In this document: in pieces, positions 1 through 23,325 of the stretch
Layout: each line of letters begins with the position of its first letter
How positions within the stretch are numbered: position 1 is the stretch's first letter
Source of the DNA: Erpobdella octoculata
Lineage: Eukaryota > Annelida > Clitellata > Hirudinida > Erpobdellidae
Assembly (NCBI GenBank): GCA_963978895.1
Contig: OZ022241.1
Location: 3,109,496-3,173,495, forward strand
Reading direction: 5' to 3'
DNA length: 64,000 bases
The notes under the pieces: model-generated
What the model saw: the letters and a program-made list of their open reading frames with translations, nothing else
Told to the model about the DNA's origin: nothing
Databases searched by the model: none
Program-made: the position numbers and the translations under genes

Positions 1-1899
1 TTACAGAAAAATTGTCCCTTTGGCTGTGTGATGTGAGGAGAAAAATCAAGAAATCAAAAACTATCGTCCACAGATTGAAACTAACAAATTATAATATATA
101 TACTTTATATATATATATATATATATATATACTTTTAAGTCGTCAGATGTGGCAGGCACAAGGCTCAGCAAGAGATTCAACAAGGCGATTGATTCAAAAC
201 TGTAATCATCGACTGAATAGAAGCGTGTCCTGTGTCTACCCAACAGGATAGCCCACTTAAAATTCGTATGACATCAAGTATCTGGGGGGGGGGGGGGCGA
301 GCGCACCCTCGCTTGCATTATAATAAGCAACAATGGTAGACCAATTAAACGATCAACAAACTCATCCGGCAAAAAAAAAGAGCTAGGGAAAAGTAGTCGG
401 GAATGTTGGTAGAGTTGAAACATATGATTAGAAAAAATGTCAGAGTTAGCAATTGAACAACGGCAAGGAGTACAAACTTGCCATGGCACGAGATAGGAAC
501 GAGTCGAGAAAAAAAATACAACACCAAATTTATGAGCTCGCATGAAAAAAGAAAATGCAATTTTTTAGTTTCGAATGGCAATAATAACAATAGCCCCAAC
601 GATTAACTTCAATAATGTATATAATAAATGTCTATAATATGAGCAAATAATTTAGATCAAATTGACAATACATTTTAATAATTAAATTAAATAATATAAA
701 CCTTTAACAAATTTCTATAATATGAATAATTTATTTGAGTACAAAGACATATTGAAATGCTTTGGAAGGAAAAAACGACATACAAACGTATCGGAATGAC
801 CGACCGCATAAAACGATGAGCAGGTTTTTTTCTTAGTTTCACTTTCGTTTTCATTGCAATGACGAAAAAAATTTAAGCAAAATGAGCAAATTGGGAATGA
901 CGTTGTAAATAAGAAAGGCACGATTTCTAATGGAAATTGCACAAAGAATAATTTGTCGAAAGTACGTTCGGCCGATTCATCGGCGAAACGTTCTCAAACG
1001 GGAGCGAGCAGGCAGGAATGCATAAGAAATAATACAACTGGAGAAAACCAGTGCAACATTTAGACTATTATTATTATGTTCAAAAACCTCACAACGAATA
1101 TTCTTTCACCTCGCATAAATTAAAATACGAACGGCAGCACGGACCCACGATTCTAAGAGAGTAAAACAGAGGGAAAAAAAGTTCGTATTTCATCGTTATG
1201 GGATCTGCAGCAGCAGCAACAACAACCGTCTTCGATATTCACCGAATGACAATGCGCAGCCAGTATAAGTCGCGTCACTATGACGACCGTCAAATTGAAA
1301 TGAATTATAGCACAGAATCGAACACTGAGAGAAAGAAAAAATGAATAAATAAACAGACAGACAGAGTTGTAAAATACACCGTCAGCATGTTATATCGAAC
1401 AATTTAAGGGGATTAATAATTCTATAAGTAACGGACGGACGTTACCAACCCAAAACGAAAATTTCTTCATGCTCGATGGCTGAAACCCGAGATTCCGACA
1501 ATTTGGCTCGACTGAGATTTGTGCAAAATTCATAAATCTGAATTGATTGTTAGTGCAATCAAAGAATAAATGCAGATCGATGTCTTAAAAAAAATATGAA
1601 AAAAAAACTCAGGAAATAAGCACCGTTGCCACTTTTACTATTGCTCGTTTACTTAAGGAAACCCTAAAAGAAGCTTTTTACTAAAAATCGAGTTATTCGC
1701 AATCATTTTCATTGGAGGTTATTTAGATAATTTGTTTTCAATCCACTGCTATGGAAAATAATGAATACAGAGATTACAATGATAAGCTTAAATATTATTG
1801 CTCCAGATCCCACAAAAAAAAAGAGATTGCATGAAATAGATTTTATATAGGTTTTGAGGTGTAAACTAAATCAACATTGAGATTAAACGTGATTAGTTG

Positions 1900-1933
<34 letters not shown>

Positions 1934-2410
1934 TCAGGAGTTTAAATCATATAAATATGTACAAATCAGTAAAATATATTTAACTGAAAAAGAAGATATA
2001 CTCAAGTGTAAAACGATACAGAAAAATATATAATATATGTATATATGTTTATGAATGTATGTATGTATTTGGGTATATATATGCACATAATCATATTAAT
2101 AAGATTAATACAAACATAATATGCTAATTGATTCACTACGACAAATTTAATTGAATACAACAAAGGCCAACAAAGATCAAAATTTGATAAAGAACATGTT
2201 TTGCAGCGACAATCAGAAGACACGCAGAGACGACGATGACACAGAAAACACGTAAACAATAAGAGCCACGTAAAATTACCGTACTTTTAATGTAATTGCC
2301 ACGTAAAGTTACCGTAACATAATAATAACATTGACACGGAACAAAAGTTTCTCAAAAATCGGCACGGAACGATATTCCATCCCGTTTTGACAAATCCTCC
2401 TGCGATATTT
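1..2410. other. Region downstream of the Rab3 stop codon
   Basis: It probably includes the Rab3 3' UTR. (AT)n runs lie near 107-131 and 1901-1925 and a G run near 284-298. I see no coding sequence that can be supported. Confidence 0.5.
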
Positions 2411-14406
<11,996 letters not shown>

Positions 14407-15326
14407 CTGCGATAAACATACTTTAGTTAGTAGTTTAAATTACTTTAAATCTTTACAGATTCGTATTGCGTTATCGTTATAATCATAATGGCTTGGTTAT
14501 CGTCATCGGTTTTTTTAGGCAAAAATCAACTAATCAATGCTTGTTTCAAACTTGAAACGTTTATAACACAACATTTTCTTCAAAATCTTACCTTTCCTTA
14601 TTAAAATCTGCTAGTAGTAATTTCAGGCTATAATAAGCTAAGTAGGTAGTGATTCCGTCTTCTGTGAATTGTTCGTACTAAATTAACGAATATTTCACTA
14701 ATTTGTTTTGTTTTTTTTTTTTTAATAGAACCTTCTTAGCTACCTCGCGGCAATCAAATATACGCAAGTCGCTTCTTTTAACCGGCAGACAACGTGACAG
14801 GACAGAAATCTACCGAGAATACGACCAGCAAGCTACTACAGTACAGTACATACATACATAACACCTGCTGCATATACGAGCTGGCTGGCTTTCAAACGAC
14901 CCACCCACGTCAATGGCTGAACAAATTTACGTAAACAGAGTGGTTGACAGATGATTAAAGAAATAAAGTGACTGTTTAAATCACACTCCTTGTTGATGAT
15001 ACCAGGTTCTTTGTTTCGTTGAGATTCGATTTCCCGGGATTTCCCCACTATATAGTTGTCTTTAACGAAGTGGATTTTATACAAATACTTATTTGATAAA
15101 AAAAATGGAAACCATTAATTAGTATCCTTTTTTGTAAACAAAAGAAAGAAGTATACTTAGTGGTCTCTTTTTTAGCGCAAATCAATGTTTAGAGTGTGTT
15201 CAATAAAGCAAGCGAGTTTTCCCTGACGTATAGGAATGAAATCGGTCGTCAACAAGAAGACACGTTCGGCACACAATTGCACGTTTTTAAAGGAGTCGAC
15301 ACGTTATAACTATTACCAAGGCAGTA

Positions 15327-15558
15327 GGCGCCGTTAGCCGGGGCAATAAGCGGTAAAATTGCTACTGAGCCGGCGGTTTTGTCACAACACTTGATTCTTC
15401 GATCAATTGATAAAGAATAATAAAGATGTACATATTTTCTAAAGGGTTAGGGGTAGGGGTAGGGTTAGGGTTTAATTTTAGGTAGACATAGGCGCAACTG
15501 CCGGCTCAGTAGCAATTTTACCGATTATTTCCACGGCTAACCGCCGGGGCAATAGCAG
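15327..15558. mobile_element. Inverted-repeat element with telomere-like core
   Basis: Arms of about 50 bp (GGCGCCGTTAGCC...CGGTAAAATTGCTACTGAGC) are inverted with respect to each other, with a few mismatches. Between them lies GGGTTAGGGGTAGGGGTAGG followed by GTTAGGGTTT. No certain target duplication was found, so the superfamily is unknown. Confidence 0.7.
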
Positions 15559-16307
15559 CGACCGAGTCAACACTCCACTTGGCTCGTCTTCGTAAAGTGC
15601 CATCTCCAAGCATTTTCTCCTTACTGAATCCGGTTTGTTTAGTAAGTATGGACTCCAGTTTGTTTAGTAGAACTCCAGTTTGTTTAGTAGAACTCCAGTT
15701 TGTTCAGTATGAATTTCCAGTTTGTTTTGTATGAAGCTCGGTTTTTAGCGACAGCAGGGGCGTCATTACAGCAAAACCTAAGGGGGGACAAAAATTTTAT
15801 AAAACCCTCAGATTCCAGATTTTTATTCTAATGCTATATTTCTTTAAAAAAAAATAGCGGATAGCCGGGGAAGGGTAGTTGTATATACTAGTGCAAACAT
15901 ACAATTTCTTAATTTAACATGTTTCACATGTTCAAAATGACTAAACTTTAGAGAAATTGTTGTCTTTATTTTTGTTTTTTGCGCCCCCCACCCGTCTCTG
16001 TCCCCTTCGCTACGCCACTTGGCGCTGCCCCAGGTTCCCAAAATCATGCATCCAGCTTTTATAGCTTTTTAAAAAATTCCAACCTTTAAACACTTTTCTT
16101 TCAAAAGAGCAGATGACCGGGAGGGAGTATTCTGAGAAATTTTTCGTTTTAGAGAGCACGTTAAATAAAATATAATAATAATAATTTGCAGCTACTTTTC
16201 AAAGAACTTCTTCAAAATCGTCTCCAAAAACTGTGTAGTTATTTTTCTAAAAATAATTTTTTTTGCTGTTGACTACCCTACCCCCGGTCAACACCTTTGG
16301 TAGGAAA

Positions 16308-16576
16308 AATAGAACAAGCAAAGAAAAAAACGAGTTTTTAACACAAACTTTGATTTCAAATACACTCGATGTGTGTCTGTGTGTATGTTTACGAAATATG
16401 TTCAAATTACGTTTTTTTTTAATTGAATCATGTATTGTCATCCAATATAAAAATATGCTAAAAGTTTCAGCTTCCTAGCTAGTCAAAAAGCTGGTTAAAT
16501 TTTACTTTCAAGATTTGTGTACAGAGAAAGCCACACACACAAACAGAGATTGTAACCTAAATGAAAGTTTGTAAAA
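16308..16576 (+). repeat. Dispersed repeat family X, copy 3
   Basis: It shares AATACACTCGAT, TGAATCATGTATTGTCATCC and GTGTACAGAGAAAG with copies 1 and 2. Confidence 0.8.
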
Positions 16577-17359
16577 AGGATTTTGAATTTTTTTTGGAAA
16601 AATACCTTCGACAACACCCCTCTCCTCAGTCATCAGCTTTTTTTGAGAGGAAAAATGAAAAGGGTTTTTTTTTTAATTAGATTTTTATTTTTCGGGCGGA
16701 ATAGAATTGCCCCCACCGCATAAACTTACCCTACGCCTATGGCCCGTGCAGTAGTAGCTAGTAGTAGGTGCAGTAGTAGCTAATGTAACAATCTATTTCT
16801 TTTTGGCATATGGTACAGTTATTACACTGTCCAAGAATGCAGTCCCAGTGTTGTCAGCGGACATTTGTAAGTCAGACGTTTCCTCCCTACATAGAGACTT
16901 TCACTCTCGACGGATGATGTTATCGTCACTGCTCATGCAATAGAACTACATGACTTTCGGCGTAATCAGTGGCGTAGCGAAGAGGAGCCGCCCGGGCACC
17001 TGTGGCTAGGGAGCGCCAAAGGGGGGGGAGCGAAATATCAGTGGAGACAAAAGTGTATAGGGTTTTCGATTTTTTTTGGGAAGAATACCTACGACTGGGT
17101 GTCTAACACTAAAATGGTGGCATTTGACCTAAAATTCTCACGCAACCCAGTTCGTACTGAATGGCCATAATCGCAGCCGTAAAATTTTAACATTACAAAA
17201 ACAAACTGAAAGAGCTTACAAATATGGACATGGGGGCCTATGTGACCTGAGCTAATAGCTGTTATAATAAATCCCTTCTTTTTGTTTGCATTCAATAAAT
17301 TTAAAAAAAATGGGGTTACATTTTTTTATAAGTCAACAAATATGCAGTTATTTGTGGTT

Positions 17360-17505
17360 TAACGACTTATAAGGGCATTCAGGGGTTGACCTGAGAGTCG
17401 GCGGTTCAAATCCCGCCCACGTCCGCAGTGGTGTGGACGTATGTAGACTACTATAAATGGCTGCCTCTAGTTGTTTGTAAATCCATGGTCGGATCATTAA
17501 AAAAG
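17360..17505 (+). mobile_element. tRNA-like SINE copy
   Basis: GTCGGCGGTTCAAATCCCGC is a box B-like match to the SINE heads at 20320-20527 and 38930-38999. It is followed by a body with GGCTGCCTCTAGTTGTTTGT. Confidence 0.6.
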
Positions 17506-18033
17506 GATTTTTTTAATCAAATGGCAAAGTTATTAAAAGCTCTATTCAGGTAGACCCTTGATCGCAAAACTGAAATTCTAGTGACCTGCCGTGTTATATC
17601 CAATATGAAAATATTTTCATTAGTTCATTAAATTTAATTATACTATAATATTAATGTAAGACAGCTGTGACAGCAATGGATCTTAATAAAACGATGACAT
17701 TCATTCAACAGCTTTCTAAATAAATATTCATGACTCAGTTAAGTAGTTGTCAGTGACAAAAGATCATTATTTAAAGGAATTTTGCACAGCACTATTCCAG
17801 ACATGGTTTTTATAAAGTCGTCCACTAATAAATATGCGAGCAACGGGACCAGCACGTATAGAAATACACTTCCACGAAAGATGGTCAGTTGTAACATTTC
17901 ACAGTTGACGATGTTCAGGCTACTGTTTTGGAACTGGTACGACTACACGTAAGAACAGGAATAAAAAATTAATCCTATCAATACATATTGTTTATTTACA
18001 GCAACTAAGAGACGACAATTTTTATATTAGGAG

Positions 18034-19050
18034 CTAGACGTTGAAACTTTCTCCGCATCCACACGTTCCCTTGATGTTCGGATTGCTGAAAACAAAACCA
18101 CTGCTGAGCTTATCTTCTACGTAATCCATCTCTGTGCCAATTACATGCATCAGGGCCTTTCGGTCGATGTATATTTTGACACCTGATAAAAAAGTTTTAT
18201 TTAGCGAACATGACAGCGATTTAAATAACTCAAAAAATAAAATAAAAACAAAATACAAAATGAAAGTATAAAGTTAGCAAAAAAATTGGTCTGACCATCT
18301 TGTGTTACTACTTCGTCACTTTTATCTTCCTTGTCCGCATACGAAAGGACGTACGACTGGCCGTTGCAACCTCTCGTTCTCGTTCCTATGCGCAGACCGG
18401 TCTTAAATATATTAAATTTTGTCTTAAGAAAAACTCAAATAAGCCTAAGAAATTTAAAAAAAAACTAGCAGCCTAAAAGCCTAGCTGTGTTTCAAAGTAT
18501 ATAAAAATACAGAAAAATAGATTAAAAGAATTTCAATTGCCCAAAATAAATAACAGTATTATAATTAACGAAATTCAATTAAATGCCACAAATACCATTT
18601 CCGGCTGCTCCTTCAGTATTTCTTTCACACGACCGACAGCATTTGGGGTCTGAGAACGAAAAAAATTCAAAGCAATACTTTAATGATCTTTGACATTATT
18701 AATTTATTACACCCATAGAACTTTTATATTGACTTAGAAGCTTAGAGGATTTAGATATAAAAATTCAAAATGCTAATTTCTGACATGAGCTACCTGTCAC
18801 TAAGATACTATCAATCAAATATAATTTACATATCAAGACGATCAAAGGTGTCAATTTCTACCGTTTGAGGCAGATTAAAGGTTTTCCATCTAGGTTTTGT
18901 ATCCAGTTTTTATATCAAGATATTTTTGATCTAGAATCTAGCTATATGCTATATAGATGTAAAAAGACTAACTGCCACTTGACTGAAAAACTATAAAAAA
19001 CAGTTAGGTCATGGAGAAGGTCCTTAATTATATTACCTATTACCAGTATC

Positions 19051-19130
<80 letters not shown>

Positions 19131-19404
19131 CAACTTTAATTTTAAACATAGTAGCACATATTTAAAATTTTAAAAACACTGTTTATCTCAGAGTTAAACA
19201 AGTTAAATGTAAAATTAGCAAATGCAGAAGAGAAGAAGAGTAATTAACAATGACACACATTAACAATTAAACGAGATTACTAACTACACTTATTTAAAAA
19301 CAGCACCTTAAACTAACCAATGATATTGCAGACCTTGATGAAGTGAATTTAGCACCTTTTACTGTTCGCACAGTTGCTGAGATAATTCTACCGGCAGAAG
19401 ACAT
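18034..19404 (-). CDS. ISCA1: Iron-sulfur cluster assembly protein ISCA1, mitochondrial A-type carrier
   Basis: The four coding exons (19318-19404, 18596-18649, 18296-18401, 18034-18182) join to 396 nt, encoding 131 residues, against about 129 in other animals. ISCA1 with ISCA2 and IBA57 builds [4Fe-4S] clusters in the mitochondrial matrix. The N-terminus is basic and rich in hydroxylated residues (MSSAGRIISATVRTVK), as expected of a matrix presequence. The three cluster ligands are present: Cys59 in TRTRGCNG, and Cys123 and Cys125 in GTCGCGESF. The block GTEMDYVEDKLSSGFVF is also characteristic. The third exon ends at a GTCAGA donor. A TTTATT (minus-strand AATAAA) at 17991-17996, about 40 bp past the stop, fits as its polyadenylation signal. 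An (AT)n tract lies in its first intron. Confidence 0.93.
19055..19119. repeat. (AT)n microsatellite
   Basis: In ISCA1 intron 1, followed by a short (TATG)n tract. Confidence 0.95.
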
Positions 19405-20177
19405 AACATTCCGTTTTGTTTGTTTACATTTGTAAGTTGACCTTCGCATAAGAAACGGCGTAAAAAACTGCTTACAATGAATAAACAAAAAGTGAAAAAT
19501 TAATAATGCGTATAACTTACCTAAAAACATTTTTAAAAATTTTATTTGGTTTAATTTTTTAATATAACTGAAGAAACTACTTCCTACGTACGACCGTATA
19601 TGAACTTCATCAATTCACAATTATAGAATATAAACTATTACAAAAACGCAAAAAATAAAAAGATTTACTTGTTCGCAGTTTATTATAATTAAGAGCTAAC
19701 TTTTTATTCTCCTCTATCTAAAGAAAAACAAGTCTGAAATAAGTAGAACCAGCCAGTTAAGAAAAGAATAAGTAACTTATAAATCATATAAACGTCATCA
19801 AAAAGCTTTCATCTCTGTAAAATGGTATAGTCCTTAGTCTGGAGATTGGAGTCAAAGCAGGCACTCGCTACAAACTTAAAATTAAACACAAACACACCCT
19901 TGACTTTGTACCTACTTCATTAAACAAAACAAAAAAAGAGCTGGCGCAGCCCTGGCCCTATAAGCTAATCTATATATATAAAAATGAATGTTTGTATATA
20001 TGTATATATGTATGTTAATGTCCTTTATGCATTGCTACACCATTCATCCGATCGTAATGAAATTTTCACACAACCTTGAGAGTCAAGGGGAGTCAAATAA
20101 AAAAAAAAATTTGAAATCCCGCTGTCCGTTCCGGGTCGCTTTCCCGTTTCTATAATAGACAAACTAACCCACAAACA

Positions 20178-20291
<114 letters not shown>

Positions 20292-20319
20292 TAGCAAATC
20301 TATTTTACGTTTTATAGGC

Positions 20320-20527
20320 TAACAGAAGTTATAAAGTAAAGTAAAGTAACATGGTTTAGAGTGGTTCAGAAGGCTGAAGCCTGTGTGAAAACCACTACAA
20401 CATTTAGAGGCAGTTGTTTATGGTGCGTGCCTCCCACACCCCCTGCGGACGCTGATGACGCGGTGAGATTCGAACCGCCGACCTTTAGGCCAACAGGCGA
20501 ACGCTTTACCACATGACCACCAGCGCC
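20320..20527 (-). mobile_element. tRNA-derived SINE nested in a Helitron
   Basis: Read on the minus strand it begins with a tRNA-like head (GTGGTCATGTGGTAAAGCG as a box A-like part, then GGTTCGAATCTC as box B). It continues with a unique body and ends in TTTAC repeats. Related heads occur at 38930-38999 and 17360-17505. Confidence 0.75.
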
Positions 20528-20554
20528 ATTTTTATGAAAGAATGGAAAAGAAAA

Positions 20555-20885
20555 AATGAGCGTGAACGGGAGAGCAACCGTGACCGGGAATGGGAGAGCA
20601 AGCATGACCGGGAACGGGAGAGCAAGCGTGAGCGGGAACGGGAAAGCGACCGGGAACGGGAAAGCGACCGGGAACGGGAAAGCGACCGGGAACGCGGAAA
20701 GCGACCGGGAACGCGGAAAGCGACTGGAATCGGGAGAGCAAGCTTGGAAGGAAACGCGAGCAAGAGAGAAAATCGATAACAAAACTTCTGAGCGGGAAAG
20801 CGAACGGGAGCTGGAAAACGACCGAGAGCGGAAAAGCGACCGGGAACGCGACGAAAACGGGAAAGTGGAGAAGGAAACGGGAGCG
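20555..20885 (+). repeat. 18-bp minisatellite of Helitron family I
   Basis: Units of about CGGGAACGGGAAAGCGAC are repeated some 15 times. All frames stay open by composition and read as RE/ER- or SR-rich peptides. These are not genes. Confidence 0.88.
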
Positions 20886-20947
20886 AGAGAGACAAACATT
20901 AGAAAAACCTCTAAGAAACCCCGGGCAACGCCGGGTAACCCCGCTAG

Positions 20948-22237
20948 TATGGATATAAAAATGAATATCAACAATTCACAAGTATACTGGAACAAAATCC
21001 CGAGCAGTTTCATTAAGTTAACAAGCAAACAATACAAACTTTACTTATAGAAACACATTGTTGAACAATTATATGTCAAAATTTGAATCAAAATTAAACA
21101 ATAATTGCTAGACTCTCTATTGCAAATAATAAATGATCATATTTAGAAAATTATCAAATTTTTCCTTAACAGAACTCATCTAAATTTTGCACAATTTTTC
21201 TAAAACAACAAAATGTACACCAAATTTTTCTAAATGTCTAAAATGTTTCTTGGTAGACTTATACATATGCTTCTCCATATGTATTTTAAAACTACCACAA
21301 CGGGGAAAACGTTTATCACACTCATTCCTCAAGAACGGTTTTATAGTCAGATTGTAATCTCATATGGGCATTTAAGCTGCTTGCAGCAAATATAGCTCGT
21401 GCGTATGGGATCACACAGTGTTACCTGCCACCCGCACGTGTATCCGAAACCGGGATGTGCCGAGCCCTGTTACCCCAGTTATGTACATTACCCAGTGTAC
21501 AGTCATGTGTGTCCTGGGGCTACTGAGAATAGAAAATTACTTATTGTAGTCATCATAAATAAGTGCAGCCTACAGTGTAAACCCCTTACCTTTGACTCTA
21601 GCATAGATGGCTCCTGGAATTCATAGTAAGATATTTGTAAATGATTAGTGATACACTTAATTGCTACTACTATGTAACTCTGCCTGTTAAATTGTTATGA
21701 CCCATGACTTCCTTCTCGATGCCATTGATTTGCAATGGGCATGTAATAAATTGACAGCCACATTTTCAACATGACTTGAACAATTCAAAAATTTGTTCTC
21801 TGGTAACAACTTCAACTCAATGCTTTGGTTAGAAACACAATAAACACATTAGGAAATTTAAAGCAGACCAAATGATGCAAATTATAAGCACAAAAGCTTT
21901 AAATTAATAGTTTTTGCAATTAGATTTTTAACCAACTTCTCAACATTCTGAAACCTTAAAAGCATTAAATTAATAGTTTTTGCAATTAGATTTTTAACCA
22001 ACTTCCCAACATTCTGAAACCTTTAGCATAAACATTAAAATAGATGACAAAAGATTAATTGATAATTATATAGATTTTTTTTAGAAAACATGTTTCCATT
22101 TTTTTTTATTTACTTGCTTATTGCTTGATATTAAGATTAAAACAGACTACTTTGTTCAGAGAGGAACGCAAGACAACATATTTATAAAGCAGATGAAAAA
22201 ACATTACGAAAATCTCAAGTCAACAAATTCCTTAAAA
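20948..22237. other. Interval between Helitron copy D and PFDN4
   Basis: Mostly AT-rich. An exception is a GC-richer stretch at about 21395-21520. A 66-bp tandem duplication (AATTAATAGTTTTTGCAATT and so on) is at 21893-22024. I see no gene. Confidence 0.5.
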
Positions 22238-22941
22238 TTAATCATCTTCTTCGGCTTCCAAATTTATATCATTCCCAAACTTGGCATAGAGCTGAATTTT
22301 TAAGCCATCTAAAATGCTTTTGTATCTCTCTGCCTGAGCTTCCATGTCGGAAATTTCTTTTTTCAATTCACTTTTGGCTTCGGCTAGTTTTTCATTAACT
22401 TCTGATTGCTGTAGATGAACAAACACCTCTCCGATTTGGTACCTGTAACTCACAGAAATTACAAACCAATTAAAATGCATATTACAAACATCAAGAAACA
22501 AGGTAATGATGAGTAATATAGATAATCAAAGCACGACTTCACTCTTCCATGCTTTTCAGTGAAAAATAATAAAAACGGTTCTTACGGTACAGTATCTTCA
22601 CTATCATCTAACATCATAATTTCTGTTTCAGCATCATCTATATTCTCCACGTTTTTCTAAAAAAACAAAGCCAAGTTCTTTAACTCTTTAAAAAAATTTA
22701 TTACAGAACTAAAATTCTAAAACCTTTCTTGTTTCTATTTCTTCTTTTAGGTCTTGCAAAAGAGCATTATTTCTAGCAAAAGTATTAATCTTCACTTGAT
22801 CTTCATAAGTGACATTAACTCCAGATTCCTAAAAAAAAGAAAATATACCAGTTGAATAAAAAAATACAGATCATTATTACAGCACTGTTTTCATTATTTT
22901 TGATGTAAGCAAACACACACACAACTCACTTTCTTAGACAT
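22238..22941 (-). CDS. PFDN4: Prefoldin subunit 4 (beta-type)
   Basis: The exons 22930-22941, 22724-22828, 22586-22656 and 22238-22442 join to 393 nt, encoding 130 residues, about the usual 134 of PFDN4. Prefoldin is a cytosolic heterohexameric chaperone that delivers actin and tubulin to the chaperonin CCT. The first exon encodes only MSKK. The sequence then shows VTYEDQVKINTFARNN, typical of PFDN4, a long helix LLQDLKEEIETRKK, the beta-hairpin region (MMLDDSEDTVPYQIGEVF) and a second coiled-coil helix ending in an acidic tail EAEEDD. A minus-strand AATAAA lies at 22105-22110. The start codon is 385 bp from the oppositely oriented eIF2D start, so the two genes probably share a promoter interval. 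Confidence 0.94.
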
Positions 22942-23325
22942 CTTGTCACTGCTAAATAAAAGATACAACCACTGATGCTTAAGTCAAGTAAGTAAACGGT
23001 AACTAACCGGTCTAATTACGTCTAATATCGCTCAACACAACGAATAGGAATAAAAATATTACTGTAAATATCGTTAGAAACCAGTTTTTTATGAAATATT
23101 AATTATTTATTATATTAATACAAACAAAATAAAGTTTTTGTTATATATAGTACCTGTTCTGTATTCATTTTTTAATAAATAAAAATTTACTTTTAATACT
23201 TGAGTTTTTTTGCCGGCAGCGTTGATGTCTAGTTAGTAGTCCAGTCGTTCTCTACTTTATTTGTGGTTCATTTCCAAGTAATATTTGAGATACGGTTTTA
23301 AAATTGATCTTGAACAGTTTTTGCA
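22942..23325. promoter_or_regulatory. Putative bidirectional promoter interval, PFDN4 / eIF2D copy 1
   Basis: These 384 bp separate the start codons of two divergently oriented genes. No coding potential or repeat element was seen in it. The sharing is inferred from geometry alone. I could not identify a specific core promoter motif with confidence. Confidence 0.45.

Larger units (their letters stand above)
14407..18033. other. Interval between Rab3 and ISCA1
   Basis: It probably holds the Rab3 promoter and 5' UTR exon, which I could not place. It also contains the TIR element at 15327-15558, a five-copy AACTCCAGTTTGTTTAGTAG repeat at 15640-15725, hAT-like ends, family X copy 3 and a SINE. 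Confidence 0.55.

Noticed and set aside
17360..17505. Possible tRNA gene (box B-like GGTTCAAATCC); also near 20470 and 38950
   Set aside because: No complete cloverleaf is formed, and the sequences share SINE bodies.
20366..21037. SR-rich frames resembling splicing factors, also at 35304-35585, 35739-35984 and 43394-43696
   Set aside because: They are readings of the Helitron family I minisatellite, open in several frames, without an RRM domain.
21399..21626. A 75-codon plus-strand frame rich in Cys and Pro
   Set aside because: No recognisable domain, splice context or relative. It is noted only as a compositional island.
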